64,000 bases of DNA from Lachnospiraceae bacterium (GCA_022766905.1 JALEPU010000012.1:1-64000); one strand, 5' to 3'; counted from the first letter of the stretch, positions 17,225 to 26,334 are shown. Notes: generated by a model not told the origin, from the sequence alone. A program made the numbers and translations.

Positions 17225-18373
17225 ATGAAAGAATTAACAGAGAAAATGAGACAGAGAATTTCCTGTCATTTGATACATATAACCCTGAGTAACCCAAGAA
17301 CAAAAGGCGGCGTGAAAAAAATTGTAATCAGGCCGGTGAAATTAAAAGGAAAGCTGTGTTATCAGAAAGCAGCTTATGAAGAAAAGAAAGTATTTCATGA
17401 AAATCTGACGGAAGAAGAATGCAAGGAAAGACTGGAGGCTCTTTTAGAAGAGTTCCGCCAGGTGGAGATGTTGACAGAGACAGAACGGCTTACAGCACTG
17501 ATCAGCAAGAAAGGAAAAGCAACGGTAAAGATAAAGCCGGTGGCCTGCAAGACGGCGGAACGGGACTTATCCCATAATCGAAAAAAACAATATCTGATTC
17601 CGGAAGGAAAACCAATTCCTTATCTGGTAGATCTGGGCGTCATGACCAAAGAAGGAGCCATTGTCCATTCCCGCTATGACAAGTTCCGTCAGATTAATCG
17701 ATTTCTGGAATTTATTGAAGATATTTTGCCGGAACTTCCCAAAGATCATCCGGTGAGAATTCTGGATTTTGGCTGTGGTAAATCCTATCTGACTTTTGCC
17801 ATGTATGATTATCTCCATGATCGGAAAGGATATCAGGTGGAAATGATCGGACTGGATTTGAAAACGGATGTGATGGAACGTTGTAACCAGCTTGCTAAGA
17901 AATATGGTTATGAACATTTGAGGTTTGAGACAGGTGACATTGCAGCTTATGAAGACGGACACAGCATTGATATGGTCGTGACTCTTCACGCCTGTGATAC
18001 CGCAACGGATTATGCTTTATTTAAAGCGGTATCCTGGGGTGCGAAAGTCATTTTATCGGTTCCATGCTGTCAGCATGAATTGAATGGGAAGATTTTTTGT
18101 GAAGAACTGTCACCGATTATGGATTACGGTCTTTTAAAAGAGAGATTTGCAGCTCTGCTAACCGATGGTATGAGGGAAAAACTCCTGGAAGAACAAGGAT
18201 ATCAGGTTCAGATTCTGGAATTCATTGATATGGAGCATACGCCAAAGAATATTCTGATCCGTGCTGTCTATACAGGAAAGAAAGCAAAGGAAGAAGCAGT
18301 GAATCAGGCGGCCGCTTTGACTAATGGTCATGGAACTTTGGAACGATTATTGAGAAATGGGGAAGACAGATGA
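17225..18373 (+). CDS. Class I SAM-dependent methyltransferase
   Basis: The 382-residue protein has a Rossmann methyltransferase domain starting with motif I ILDFGCGKSYLTFAMYDYL (about 179-197), then GLDLKTDVMERC (acidic residue after strand 2) and VVTLHACDTATDYALF (about 256-271). The last resembles the catalytic loop of the conserved COG0500-type methyltransferases that carry an HACDT motif. The first ~130 residues are a helical domain of unknown role. The substrate is not evident; related proteins are suspected to act on RNA or protein. The start codon overlaps no gene, and the stop overlaps the next start (ATGA), so the next gene is translationally coupled. Confidence 0.8.
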   Translation: MKELTEKMRQRISCHLIHITLSNPRTKGGVKKIVIRPVKLKGKLCYQKAAYEEKKVFHENLTEEECKERLEALLEEFRQVEMLTETERLTALISKKGKATVKIKPVACKTAERDLSHNRKKQYLIPEGKPIPYLVDLGVMTKEGAIVHSRYDKFRQINRFLEFIEDILPELPKDHPVRILDFGCGKSYLTFAMYDYLHDRKGYQVEMIGLDLKTDVMERCNQLAKKYGYEHLRFETGDIAAYEDGHSIDMVVTLHACDTATDYALFKAVSWGAKVILSVPCCQHELNGKIFCEELSPIMDYGLLKERFAALLTDGMREKLLEEQGYQVQILEFIDMEHTPKNILIRAVYTGKKAKEEAVNQAAALTNGHGTLERLLRNGEDR

Positions 18374-20895
18374 AAAAACAAAGAATGATAAAAGGAAGTG
18401 TACTTCTTTTGGTTTTTATCCTGTCTTTGATAGGATTTAACTATTACTATGCAGAAAAGAAAAATGAGGGAGCCTCGGAGATGCTGAAAGCGACTCTCCC
18501 GGTACTTGGAATCCGGATTGGAGAGGAACAGGTCAACCGTATGTATGGATATATGGATGAAATCGATGAGTCATTGCTCCGGGATTCTGTAACGCCGGTG
18601 GACGCTTCCAACTCGATTCAGCTGGAAATTCAGGATTATGATTATGATATTACAGCAATTTATTATCAGGTATTTTACGGTGCAGACTCAAAACTGTTAG
18701 AAGAAGGCGTATTAAATAAACTGGAAGAAAAGGATGGAGTGAAGACCCAGAAGCTGACTTTTGAAAATATATTGGATTCCAAACAGGAATATTTGATCAA
18801 GTTTACGATTCGATTAGATTCCAGCAGAAAGGTAAATTACTATTCCCGAGTCAAATATGGGACAGATCTGCATTTTCAGGAAAGCATTACATTTGCAAAA
18901 AAGTTAAGTCAGATGATGCTGGATAAGGATGACAGTCTGAATGCTTATCTGGAACCGGACTCAGAAGTTGTAAGCAATAATCTGGGATCTGTCAATATTC
19001 ATTCCAGTTACGAAGCGGTTACGTATGCTTCGGCAAAACCGGAAAGAGAAGGAAATGTGTCTGCAACGATCAAAGAAATTAATGCAGATTATACGGCTAT
19101 AGAACTTAGGTTTATTTTATCCATGAGTAACGGAAAAGGACAGATCCAAAAATGTGATGTGGTCGAGAATTATAAAGTACGCTACAGTCCGAACAGAATG
19201 TTTTTGCTGGATTATGAAAGAAGCCAGGAAGCTTATTATAATCCGGAATATCTGGATCAGGCCAATAACAGAATTTATCTTGGTTCCGGATTAAACGGAA
19301 ATGTGACATATGTGGCAAGTGAAGATAATGAAAAAGCCTGTTTTGTCCGGGAAAGGCAGTTGTGGTATTACAGTTATCAGGATACGGCTGTGACAAAAGT
19401 ATTCAGTTTTCAGACAGAAGATCTGACGGATGACCGGGCTGGCAACGATCAGCACGATATCCACATTCTCAGCATGGACAAACAGGGTAATATCGATTTT
19501 ATTGTTTATGGCTATATGAACCGGGGAAGACACGAAGGCCAGAATGGAATTGCCTTATATCATTTTAATGCAAAAGCCAGTACCAATGAAGAACTGGCCT
19601 TTATTCCAACAAAAATCCCTTATCAGAATATCCAGGAAGATATCAGAAAATTCTCCTATTTAAACCAGGAAAAGATTTTCTTTTTCCTGCTGGATGGAAC
19701 CTTATATCAGGTAGATACAGAGAATGGTGAGTGGGAGATATTGCGGGAAAACCTGGTCAATAATGCATTGACAGCTTCTTCGGATCACAGTGTGATTGCG
19801 ATTCAGAACAAAGAAGATAGTACAAAAAATAAAAAAATTGTGTTATTAAATCTGGAAACCCAGGAAGAAAAGGAGATTACCTGCTCTGACACAGAACGAA
19901 TTCAGTCTGCCGGTTTTGTGCTGTCAGATTTTATCTATGGAATTGCGAACGAATCTGATGTAAAAGTGACAAAAGGAGGCTCTGTCGTATTTCCAATGTA
20001 TGAGATTCGGATTGTGGATGAGAAAGGCCAGGAAGTAAAAACTTACAAACGAAACAATCAAAAAATATTAAAAACAAAAATAAGTGGAAATGTGATTCAG
20101 CTGACCTATGGAAGAAAACAGGGAACTACTTATAAAGAGACAACACCGGATTATATCCGCTACAAAGAGGAAGAAGAAGGTTCTCATATATCGGTTGTAT
20201 ATGGATACGATACGGTTTGCTACAATCAGCTGTATCTTCAGTTCCCTCTCTATATCTATGTACAGACTGTTCCGACCCTGAAATTATCCAAAGAACTGGT
20301 ATCGGATGAGATGAAGGTTGTTAATGTGGAAGAGAGGGGAATGAATGTAAAACAGTATATGGTATATGCAAATGGAGTTCTGACCAACACCTACAGTACG
20401 ATTCTGGAAGCAATCAAAGAAGCTGAAGAGATAAGAGGGCTGGTTGTGAACAATGACCGCCAGACTATCTGGGAGAGCAATATTGCTCAGTATAATCAGG
20501 TCATTGGCTTAAATCTACAGCAGGTAACGTCGACAAAAGATACTTATGCAGCCTGTGTTTTTATGATTGCAGCACTGGAAGGAAAAGAAGCAGAGCTGGA
20601 AAAAATAAAGTCAGAGACAAAAGAGAAGACAGAAATTCTGGACCAATATGTGGAAGGCGGAGCTTTGAATTTATATGGATGCAGCTTGAGCCAGATCCTT
20701 TATTATATCTCCAAAGAAATACCGGTGATTGCTAATATTGGAGACAATCATTTTGTTCTGCTTATGAGCTATAACAGTACGAAAGTCCGGTATATGGATC
20801 CGCTTACCAATGAAGAAGTTGTCGTAGAACGGGACAAGTTTGAAAGCCAGACCAAAAAAACAGGTAATGAATTTTATAGTTATCTGAAACAGTAG
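18370..20895 (+). CDS. Large membrane-anchored extracytoplasmic protein with C39-like C-terminal domain
   Basis: The 841-residue protein has one N-terminal transmembrane segment (GSVLLLVFILSLIGFNYYYA, about 9-28), with the rest outside the membrane. The middle (about 60-620) is beta-rich, with repeated short strand-turn units as in a propeller-like or sandwich scaffold, and has no motif I can name. The C-terminal ~170 residues look like a C39-type papain-fold peptidase. TKDTYAACVFMIAALEG would hold the cysteine helix, and HFVLLMSYNSTKVRYMDPLT has the His and the DP pair of that family. The usual QxxxxxCG entry is altered (YAACV), so activity is uncertain. It is coupled to the methyltransferase by a 4-base overlap. 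The 3' end overlaps convergent traX by 16 bases. Confidence 0.65.
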   Translation: MKKQRMIKGSVLLLVFILSLIGFNYYYAEKKNEGASEMLKATLPVLGIRIGEEQVNRMYGYMDEIDESLLRDSVTPVDASNSIQLEIQDYDYDITAIYYQVFYGADSKLLEEGVLNKLEEKDGVKTQKLTFENILDSKQEYLIKFTIRLDSSRKVNYYSRVKYGTDLHFQESITFAKKLSQMMLDKDDSLNAYLEPDSEVVSNNLGSVNIHSSYEAVTYASAKPEREGNVSATIKEINADYTAIELRFILSMSNGKGQIQKCDVVENYKVRYSPNRMFLLDYERSQEAYYNPEYLDQANNRIYLGSGLNGNVTYVASEDNEKACFVRERQLWYYSYQDTAVTKVFSFQTEDLTDDRAGNDQHDIHILSMDKQGNIDFIVYGYMNRGRHEGQNGIALYHFNAKASTNEELAFIPTKIPYQNIQEDIRKFSYLNQEKIFFFLLDGTLYQVDTENGEWEILRENLVNNALTASSDHSVIAIQNKEDSTKNKKIVLLNLETQEEKEITCSDTERIQSAGFVLSDFIYGIANESDVKVTKGGSVVFPMYEIRIVDEKGQEVKTYKRNNQKILKTKISGNVIQLTYGRKQGTTYKETTPDYIRYKEEEEGSHISVVYGYDTVCYNQLYLQFPLYIYVQTVPTLKLSKELVSDEMKVVNVEERGMNVKQYMVYANGVLTNTYSTILEAIKEAEEIRGLVVNNDRQTIWESNIAQYNQVIGLNLQQVTSTKDTYAACVFMIAALEGKEAELEKIKSETKEKTEILDQYVEGGALNLYGCSLSQILYYISKEIPVIANIGDNHFVLLMSYNSTKVRYMDPLTNEEVVVERDKFESQTKKTGNEFYSYLKQ

Positions 20896-21617
20896 ACCAC
20901 TGCCAGAAGTAAAAGATGTGCCGGGTAATACCAGTAAAAAAAGAGTTTTTCTCCCGGCAGTCTTTTTCCCATAAAAGAAGCTTCTCCCCGATCCCCCTGA
21001 TAAAGAGAAAGAAAGGGAACGCAAAAAATCACAAAATATCTGGTACGGTCACCGGGAATAAAAAAAAGGGGAATGAGAGATAAGATGTAAGCAACTGGTT
21101 TTGGCATCCGGGGAAAAAATCGTTTGATTCCATAAAAAAGCAGAATCAGAAGAATTCCAAGAGCACCATAGTCAAAACGCAGTGTCTGGGCAAGGAACAA
21201 AGCGGCGGAAAAAAATAACACAGATAAAAGGGCGTTCTCCATCCAAAACCGTTCGACCAGACACAGGGTAAGAAAACCCAATGAAAGAGTAAAAAATACG
21301 TTTTGATGGAGAAAAATCTGCTGGATATTGCCAGCTTTGGGAAAATGGAAAAGAGCCATATCAAAAGGCATTTCACTGATCAGGGCAAAAAGAAAAAGCC
21401 TTTTTAAGTAAGTATTATGACTGGAAGTATGAAAAAAGCCTTCGGTAAGTAAAAAGCAAAAGACAGGAAAGGCAAAGCGGCCTATCGCCTGACATACCAG
21501 GAAAGGCAGGCTGCCCGCAGAAAAGAAAACAGCACCGATGTGATCAATTGTCATAGAAATAAGTGCCACATATTTTAATTGAAATCCTGTGATAGAAACA
21601 GATGATTTGGATGTCAT
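20880..21617 (-). CDS. TraX family membrane protein
   Basis: The 245-residue polytopic protein matches the TraX family. It begins with the conserved GFQLKYVALISMTIDHIGAV (about 11-30), followed by a run of hydrophobic helices and a FFYWYYPAHLLLLAVVY end typical of the family. TraX was named for acetylating F pilin, and chromosomal members in Firmicutes have no proven substrate. A longer frame extends to 21788, but GGGAG 7 bases before the ATG at 21617 and the start of similarity fix this start. The 3' end overlaps the convergent gene by 16 bases. Confidence 0.82.
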   Translation of the reverse strand: MTSKSSVSITGFQLKYVALISMTIDHIGAVFFSAGSLPFLVCQAIGRFAFPVFCFLLTEGFFHTSSHNTYLKRLFLFALISEMPFDMALFHFPKAGNIQQIFLHQNVFFTLSLGFLTLCLVERFWMENALLSVLFFSAALFLAQTLRFDYGALGILLILLFYGIKRFFPRMPKPVAYILSLIPLFFIPGDRTRYFVIFCVPFLSLYQGDRGEASFMGKRLPGEKLFFYWYYPAHLLLLAVVYCFR

Positions 21618-21907
21618 AGTATCATCTCCCATGCAGCTATTATGATCTGCTTTACCCATATAATTTGTAACGTTATCTGGCTTATTATAACACGTAAAGA
21701 GAACAGGGAGTAAAGAAAATTGCAAAGATTTGAGAAAGCCCTGTCTGATCCTGGTGTTTTGAATGAAAAAATCCTGTAAAAAAGTCAAAAAATAAGATTT
21801 TATTTAGAAAATGGTCACAGGATTGTAACATGGAAAGGATTGACTGACTTTCGAATGTATGTGATAATGATACTTTAGGAATGAATAGAGACGAGGTGAA
21901 AAACGAT

Positions 21908-24136
21908 ATGAAAGAATCCGGTTCAGGCATTAAACGAGCCAAAACAAGCAAGAAAAAGAAGCTGGCAAAACGGGTTACCCGATTATTTATTGTAACCGTG
22001 ATTTTATGTCTGCTTGGTGCGGGCGTTTATGCCGGATGGAAGAAGATTGGGGAACCTTGCCTTGAGATGTATACGGAAGCGGTAAAGATGGTGGAAGAAA
22101 GTACAAAAGACACCTTTAAAGCATCTCAGACAAGTCTGGTCTACGATACAGACGGAGATCTTCTTTTATCTTTAAAGGGTGAAAAAGATGTTTATTATCT
22201 GGATTATGATGAAATTCCGGATGCAGCCAAGCTGGCTATGATTTCCATAGAAGATAAAAAGTTCGTTTATCATCGGGGAGCAGACATAAAAGCAATTGTA
22301 AGAGCGGCTCTTGCTCTTTTAAAGAATCATGGAGAAGTGACCCAGGGCGGTTCTACAATTACACAGCAGTTAAGTCGTAATGTATTTTTAAGTCATCATG
22401 TATCCTGGCAGAGGAAAGTAGAAGAGATTTTTATTGCTACTGCTCTTGAAAAGAAATACAGCAAAGAAGATATTATGGAGTTTTATCTGAATAATATTTA
22501 TTTTTCCAGCGGCTATTACGGCATTCAGGCAGCCAGCAAAGGGTATTTCGGGAAAGATGTCAATAATCTGACGCTGTCTCAGATTGCATTTTTATGTGCA
22601 ATCCCAAACAGCCCGACCTATTATGATCCGATTGAACATAAGGACCATACCTTAGAACGAAGAGATAAAATTCTGAAGAATATGTATGAAGACGGTTATA
22701 TCAATCAGGAGCAGTATGAGGAAGCTGTTTCGGAAGAGATAACGGTAAAAAAGAAGAAAAAGAGAAGTATCCATGATTATGTAGAGACCTATATTTTAAA
22801 ATGTGCTACAGAAGCATTGATGAAAGAGGATGGATTTGAATTCCGGAATACGTTTGCTTCTGAACAGGAAGAGGAAGATTATAACGAAGTCTACAATACA
22901 TCTTACGAAAAATGGCAGCAGTCTCTGTATACATCAGGATACCGGATTTATACTTCCATTGATCTGGACATGCAGGAAGAACTACAGGAGGCGGTGAACA
23001 GTAACCTTTCAGATTTTACGGCAGAAGATGAGGAAGGCAATTATAAGGTTCAGGGTTCTGCGACCTGTATTGACAATGAGACAGGAAGAGTCGTTGCGAT
23101 TGTAGGTGGACGGAAGAAGAACAATTCAGAAGGTTATACTTTAAACAGAGCATTTCAGACTTACCGCCAGCCGGGAAGTGCGATCAAACCGTTGGTTGTA
23201 TTTACACCGATACTGGAAAGAGGAATGAATGCTTACTCAACAGTGGATGACAGCCGGCTGAAAGACGGAGAAGTAAGTAACTCCGGCGGCAACTATTCCG
23301 GTCGGATTACATTGCGACGAGCGGTACAAAAATCCAGTAATGTAGTCACATACCGCCTGTATGAAGAATTGACACCGGAAGTAGCTCTTTCTTATCTGGA
23401 AAAGATGAACTTTAAAGGTTTAGAGCCGGAAGATTATGAATATATGACGACCTGTCTGGGCGGTTTTACCCGGGGAACCAATACAGTTGAGATGGCAGCT
23501 GCCTATGCAACCATTGCAAATGATGGTGTTTACAGGACCCCAACCTGTATCGAACGAATTACCGATGCAGAAAATCATGAAATCGTATCAGATGATATTA
23601 CGAAAAAGAGAATTTATCAGGAAGATGCTGCACAAAAAATGACAGATATTCTGCAAAGTGTGGTAGACAGCTATCCGGGAACTGCCAGAGGCTGTAAATT
23701 AAATCAGCAGCCAGCAGCAGCCAAAACCGGAACAACAACGGCCAGTACAGATGGATGGCTTTGCGGATACACCCCATATTATACAACCTGTGTCTGGGTC
23801 GGACAGGATCAGGTAAAGACCGTAGACGGTTTGAGTGGCTCTTCTTATCCGGCTTATATCTGGACCCAGTTCATGAAGCTGATTCATGAAGACCTTCCAA
23901 GAAAAGATTTTGACGGTTATACGGCTCAGAAGAGTTACGATCCTTATTATGCGCCAAAGACAACGGCAACGACCACAGAGGCTTCCAGTGAAACAGAACA
24001 GTCCAGTGAGACAACAGAAAGCTCAACGGAGGACACACAAAACACAGATACGGAAGCACCTGCAACGGAAGCCACCGAGGCACCGGGTACGGAAGCACCT
24101 GTAACCGAAGCACAGGAAGAGGATCCGCCGGAATAG
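21908..24136 (+). CDS. Class A penicillin-binding protein (transglycosylase/transpeptidase)
   Basis: The 742-residue bifunctional murein synthase acts outside the membrane. A basic cytoplasmic stretch and one membrane helix (LFIVTVILCLLGAGVYAGW) lead into the GT51 transglycosylase, with the motifs EDKKFVYHRGAD, GGSTITQQLSRN and EFYLNNIYF. The transpeptidase domain has the nucleophile in PGSAIK (Ser424), the SSN motif and KTGT (606-609). The last ~55 residues are a Thr/Glu/Ser-rich tail with EAPxTEA repeats, probably an extended wall-embedded segment. The frame opens at 21881, but GAGGTG lies 8 bases before the ATG at 21908, so I use that start. The stop is followed within a few bases by a long palindrome likely to act as terminator. 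Confidence 0.93.
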   Translation: MKESGSGIKRAKTSKKKKLAKRVTRLFIVTVILCLLGAGVYAGWKKIGEPCLEMYTEAVKMVEESTKDTFKASQTSLVYDTDGDLLLSLKGEKDVYYLDYDEIPDAAKLAMISIEDKKFVYHRGADIKAIVRAALALLKNHGEVTQGGSTITQQLSRNVFLSHHVSWQRKVEEIFIATALEKKYSKEDIMEFYLNNIYFSSGYYGIQAASKGYFGKDVNNLTLSQIAFLCAIPNSPTYYDPIEHKDHTLERRDKILKNMYEDGYINQEQYEEAVSEEITVKKKKKRSIHDYVETYILKCATEALMKEDGFEFRNTFASEQEEEDYNEVYNTSYEKWQQSLYTSGYRIYTSIDLDMQEELQEAVNSNLSDFTAEDEEGNYKVQGSATCIDNETGRVVAIVGGRKKNNSEGYTLNRAFQTYRQPGSAIKPLVVFTPILERGMNAYSTVDDSRLKDGEVSNSGGNYSGRITLRRAVQKSSNVVTYRLYEELTPEVALSYLEKMNFKGLEPEDYEYMTTCLGGFTRGTNTVEMAAAYATIANDGVYRTPTCIERITDAENHEIVSDDITKKRIYQEDAAQKMTDILQSVVDSYPGTARGCKLNQQPAAAKTGTTTASTDGWLCGYTPYYTTCVWVGQDQVKTVDGLSGSSYPAYIWTQFMKLIHEDLPRKDFDGYTAQKSYDPYYAPKTTATTTEASSETEQSSETTESSTEDTQNTDTEAPATEATEAPGTEAPVTEAQEEDPPE

Positions 24137-24137
24137 T

Positions 24138-24376
24138 TGTATTTTAAAAGGCAGGAAAAAACCACTTACTTTTTATGAGGACTATTTTAAAAGGCAGGAA
24201 AAAACCACTTACTTTTTATGAAAAATGACGATCCTTCCTTTCAGAAAGTTTATTTACAAATCATTCCTCTAACTCGCTTCGCTCAGACAAGCGGAATGAT
24301 TTGTAACTTATCTGAAAGGAAGGATCTATTTTTCTATAAAAAGTGCATAGGTTTTTTCCTGCTCTTTTAAAATACA
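24138..24376. repeat. Long palindrome A with duplicated left arm
   Basis: The outer arms TGTATTTTAAAAG (24138) and CTTTTAAAATACA (24364) pair. Inside them GGAAAAAACC/GGTTTTTTCC, a 16-bp arm pair GATCCTTCCTTTCAGA/TCTGAAAGGAAGGATC, and TTACAAATCATTCC/GGAATGATTTGTAA also pair. The tip contains AACTCGCTTCGCTC. The left arm occurs twice in tandem (24141-24177 and 24184-24220, identical, period 43). The palindrome starts two bases after the penicillin-binding-protein stop and would act as a strong terminator. Confidence 0.85.
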
Positions 24377-24409
24377 TAGGGAGAAATGGATTTTTTAATT
24401 GAGATTTAA

Positions 24410-24537
24410 GAACCATCACATCTGTCCGAAGGACAGATAAAAAACGCAAAAGAGGCAAATCTACAGCAATGTATGTTGCAGATTGCCTCTTTTATGCGCT
24501 TTAGAAAACTCTTGCAGAGTTTTCTCAGTGATGGTTC
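24410..24537. repeat. Three-hairpin structured element, copy B
   Basis: The outer stem GAACCATCAC/GTGATGGTTC encloses three hairpins. The first is ATCTGTCC-GAA-GGACAGAT (24420-24438). The second is a long one built on CGC-AAAA-GAGGC / GCCTC-TTTT-(AT)-GCG with loop GCAATGTATG (24445-24498). The third is GAAAACTCT-TGC-AGAGTTTTC (24504-24524). A second copy follows 184 bases downstream with paired substitutions. There is no coding potential; it could act as DNA repeat, terminator or structured RNA. Confidence 0.85.
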
Positions 24538-24593
24538 GATGGGGAGTTCGTGCAAAACAAAGATTATAAATTAATTGAGAAGAACTTGGAAAA

Positions 24594-24722
24594 GAACCAT
24601 GACATCTGTCCGAAGGACAGATAAAAAAATGCAAAGGGGATAAATCTACAGCAATGTATGTTGTAGATTTGTCCCCTTTTGCATTTTGGAAAAACTCTTG
24701 CAGAGTTTTTCTGTCATGGTTC
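24594..24722. repeat. Three-hairpin structured element, copy C
   Basis: Same architecture as copy B: outer stem GAACCATGACA/TGTCATGGTTC, hairpin 1 identical to B, hairpin 2 with ATGCAAA...TTTGCAT and GGGGA/TCCCC arms and the same GCAATGTATG loop, hairpin 3 extended by one pair (GAAAAACTCT/AGAGTTTTTC). Changes relative to B keep pairing (C-G to G-C in the outer stem, GAGGC/GCCTC to GGGGA/TCCCC in hairpin 2). Confidence 0.85.
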
Positions 24723-24817
24723 TTCTATATAGTATAGTTTTCTAAATTTTTCAAAAGCCCCCTGACATTTTCTTTAGAATCCTTTGTTTGTACACCGGGA
24801 GATACCCACTTTATGGG

Positions 24818-25009
24818 ATCTGTAGTCAGGGGTAGAAAAATATTCGCACTTTTCATAGAAAAATAGCCCCTGGCATTCAGGAGACTTACAAATCGATTCC
24901 GCTTGTTCGAGCGAAGCGAGTTGCGGAGAGATTTGTAGATCAGAATCCTGAATGCCAGGGGCTTCATTTTTCATGAAAAGTAAGATATTTTTTACCCCGA
25001 CTACAGATC
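24818..25009. repeat. Long palindrome D overlapping the 3' end of prs
   Basis: GATCTGTAGTC (24818) pairs with GACTACAGATC (24999-25009). Inside pair GGGGTA/TACCCC, ACTTTTCAT/ATGAAAAGT, AGCCCCTGGCATTCAGGA/TCCTGAATGCCAGGGGCT and ACAAATC/GATTTGT. The tip, read on the minus strand, is AACTCGCTTCGCTCGAACAA, nearly the tip of palindrome A, so A and D are one family in opposite orientation. The right arm includes the prs stop codon. Confidence 0.85.
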
Positions 25010-26194
25010 TTCTGTGATGGTGTGGTTCACTTTATATTCTTCGATTCGTGCCTTGATTCGTTCTGTTGGGTCTAACAGGGCGCTGATGGATGTATCGTGG
25101 TTAATGCTTTCAATTAAGATGGCGATGTATTTGCTCATGTCGGAAGATACATACCATTCTCTTTCCAGTAATTCCGGCGGCTGATAGGTCAGGTTGGTGG
25201 TAATGACTTTTTCGATGACTCCTTCTTTGTAACATTCGTCGAATTTGTCAAAACCGTTGGTGAACAGGCCGAAAGTAGAGATACAGAAGACACGTTTTGC
25301 TTTTCTTCTCTTTAATTCTCTTGCTACGTCCATCATACTTTCACCGGAGGAAATCATGTCGTCAACAATGAGTACGTCTTTGCCTTCTACAGAATCACCG
25401 AGGAATTCGTGGCAGATAATTGGGTTGCGTCCGTCTACGATTGTGGAGTAGTCGCGGCGTTTGTAGAACATACCGATATCTACGCCAAGGACATTGGAGA
25501 AGTACATAGCACGCTGCATAGCACCTTCATCCGGGCTGATGATCATCATATGATCGGAATCAATCTGCAAATCATTGGTGGACTTTAACAATGCTTTTAC
25601 AAACTGGTAGGTTGGCATGATGTTATCGAAGCCGCTGGATGGAATAGCATTTTGTACACGTGGGTCGTGGGCATCAAAGGTAATAATGTTATTTACACCC
25701 ATAGAGTTTAATTCCTGTAAAGCAAGGGCGCAGTCCAAAGATTCTCTGGAACTTCTCTTGTGCTGGCGGCTCTCGTAAAGGAAAGGCATAATGACAGTAA
25801 TGTTCTTTGTCTTATTGCCTGTTGCAGAAATAATTCTCTTTAAGTCCTGATAATGATCATCTGGGGACATGCAGTTTTTACGGCCGCACAGAGAATACTG
25901 GATGCTATAGTTTAAGACATCAACTAAAATGTATAAATCGACACCGCGGACAGAATCCTGAATCAAAGCTTTTGCTTCACCGGAGCCAAATCTTGGGCAC
26001 TTTGCATTGATCAGATAGGTATCTTTCTGATATTCATTAAATGCCAGAGAGGTCTTTTCTTTGTTTTCTCTTTCTTTTCTCCATTTTACCAGGTATTCAT
26101 CTACCTTTTTGCCAAGTTCGCTGCAGCTTTGCATTGCGATAATTCCTAATTTGCCAACTGGAATGGTTGAAAATTTGCTATCGTCTGGTTTCAT
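25001..26194 (-). CDS. prs: Ribose-phosphate pyrophosphokinase (PRPP synthetase)
   Basis: The 397-residue enzyme makes PRPP from ribose 5-phosphate and ATP for nucleotide, histidine and NAD synthesis in the cytoplasm. It carries the PRPP-binding loop VLIVDDMISSGESMMDVA (about 271-288) and the catalytic flexible-loop region around YESRQHKRSSRESLDCA. Compared with the classical ~315-residue form it has an N-terminal extension and a Cys-containing insert (SLCGRKNCMSPDDHY), as in the long clostridial type. GGAG precedes the ATG. The last codons and stop lie inside the right arm of palindrome D, which should terminate transcription. Confidence 0.93.
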   Translation of the reverse strand: MKPDDSKFSTIPVGKLGIIAMQSCSELGKKVDEYLVKWRKERENKEKTSLAFNEYQKDTYLINAKCPRFGSGEAKALIQDSVRGVDLYILVDVLNYSIQYSLCGRKNCMSPDDHYQDLKRIISATGNKTKNITVIMPFLYESRQHKRSSRESLDCALALQELNSMGVNNIITFDAHDPRVQNAIPSSGFDNIMPTYQFVKALLKSTNDLQIDSDHMMIISPDEGAMQRAMYFSNVLGVDIGMFYKRRDYSTIVDGRNPIICHEFLGDSVEGKDVLIVDDMISSGESMMDVARELKRRKAKRVFCISTFGLFTNGFDKFDECYKEGVIEKVITTNLTYQPPELLEREWYVSSDMSKYIAILIESINHDTSISALLDPTERIKARIEEYKVNHTITEDL

Positions 26195-26315
26195 GCTATT
26201 CTCCTTTATCTTTTTTATTCTATATGGTTCATTATGAATAAAATAATTCTGCCGTCTGTTAAAGGAAGTTTCATTTAACAGTTACAGATTCTTTACAATT
26301 AAATTCTATATCAGA

Positions 26316-26330
26316 GTGACGTAAAACGTC
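26316..26330. other. Short palindrome downstream of dnaC-like gene
   Basis: TGACGT-AAA-ACGTCA lies immediately after the dnaC-like stop codon on the minus strand. The stem is only six pairs and no long U-run follows, so it is a weak terminator or a protein-binding palindrome. Confidence 0.35.
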
Positions 26331-26334
26331 AAGG

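Noticed and set aside
24410..24722. Tandem repeats considered as a CRISPR array
   Set aside because: Only two units of ~128 bases with internal hairpins and a 184-base period; no short identical repeats separated by unique spacers.
24261..24974. Short open frames within the structured repeats between the penicillin-binding protein and prs genes
   Set aside because: They run through palindromic arms on both strands, have no ribosome binding sites and no protein-like composition.
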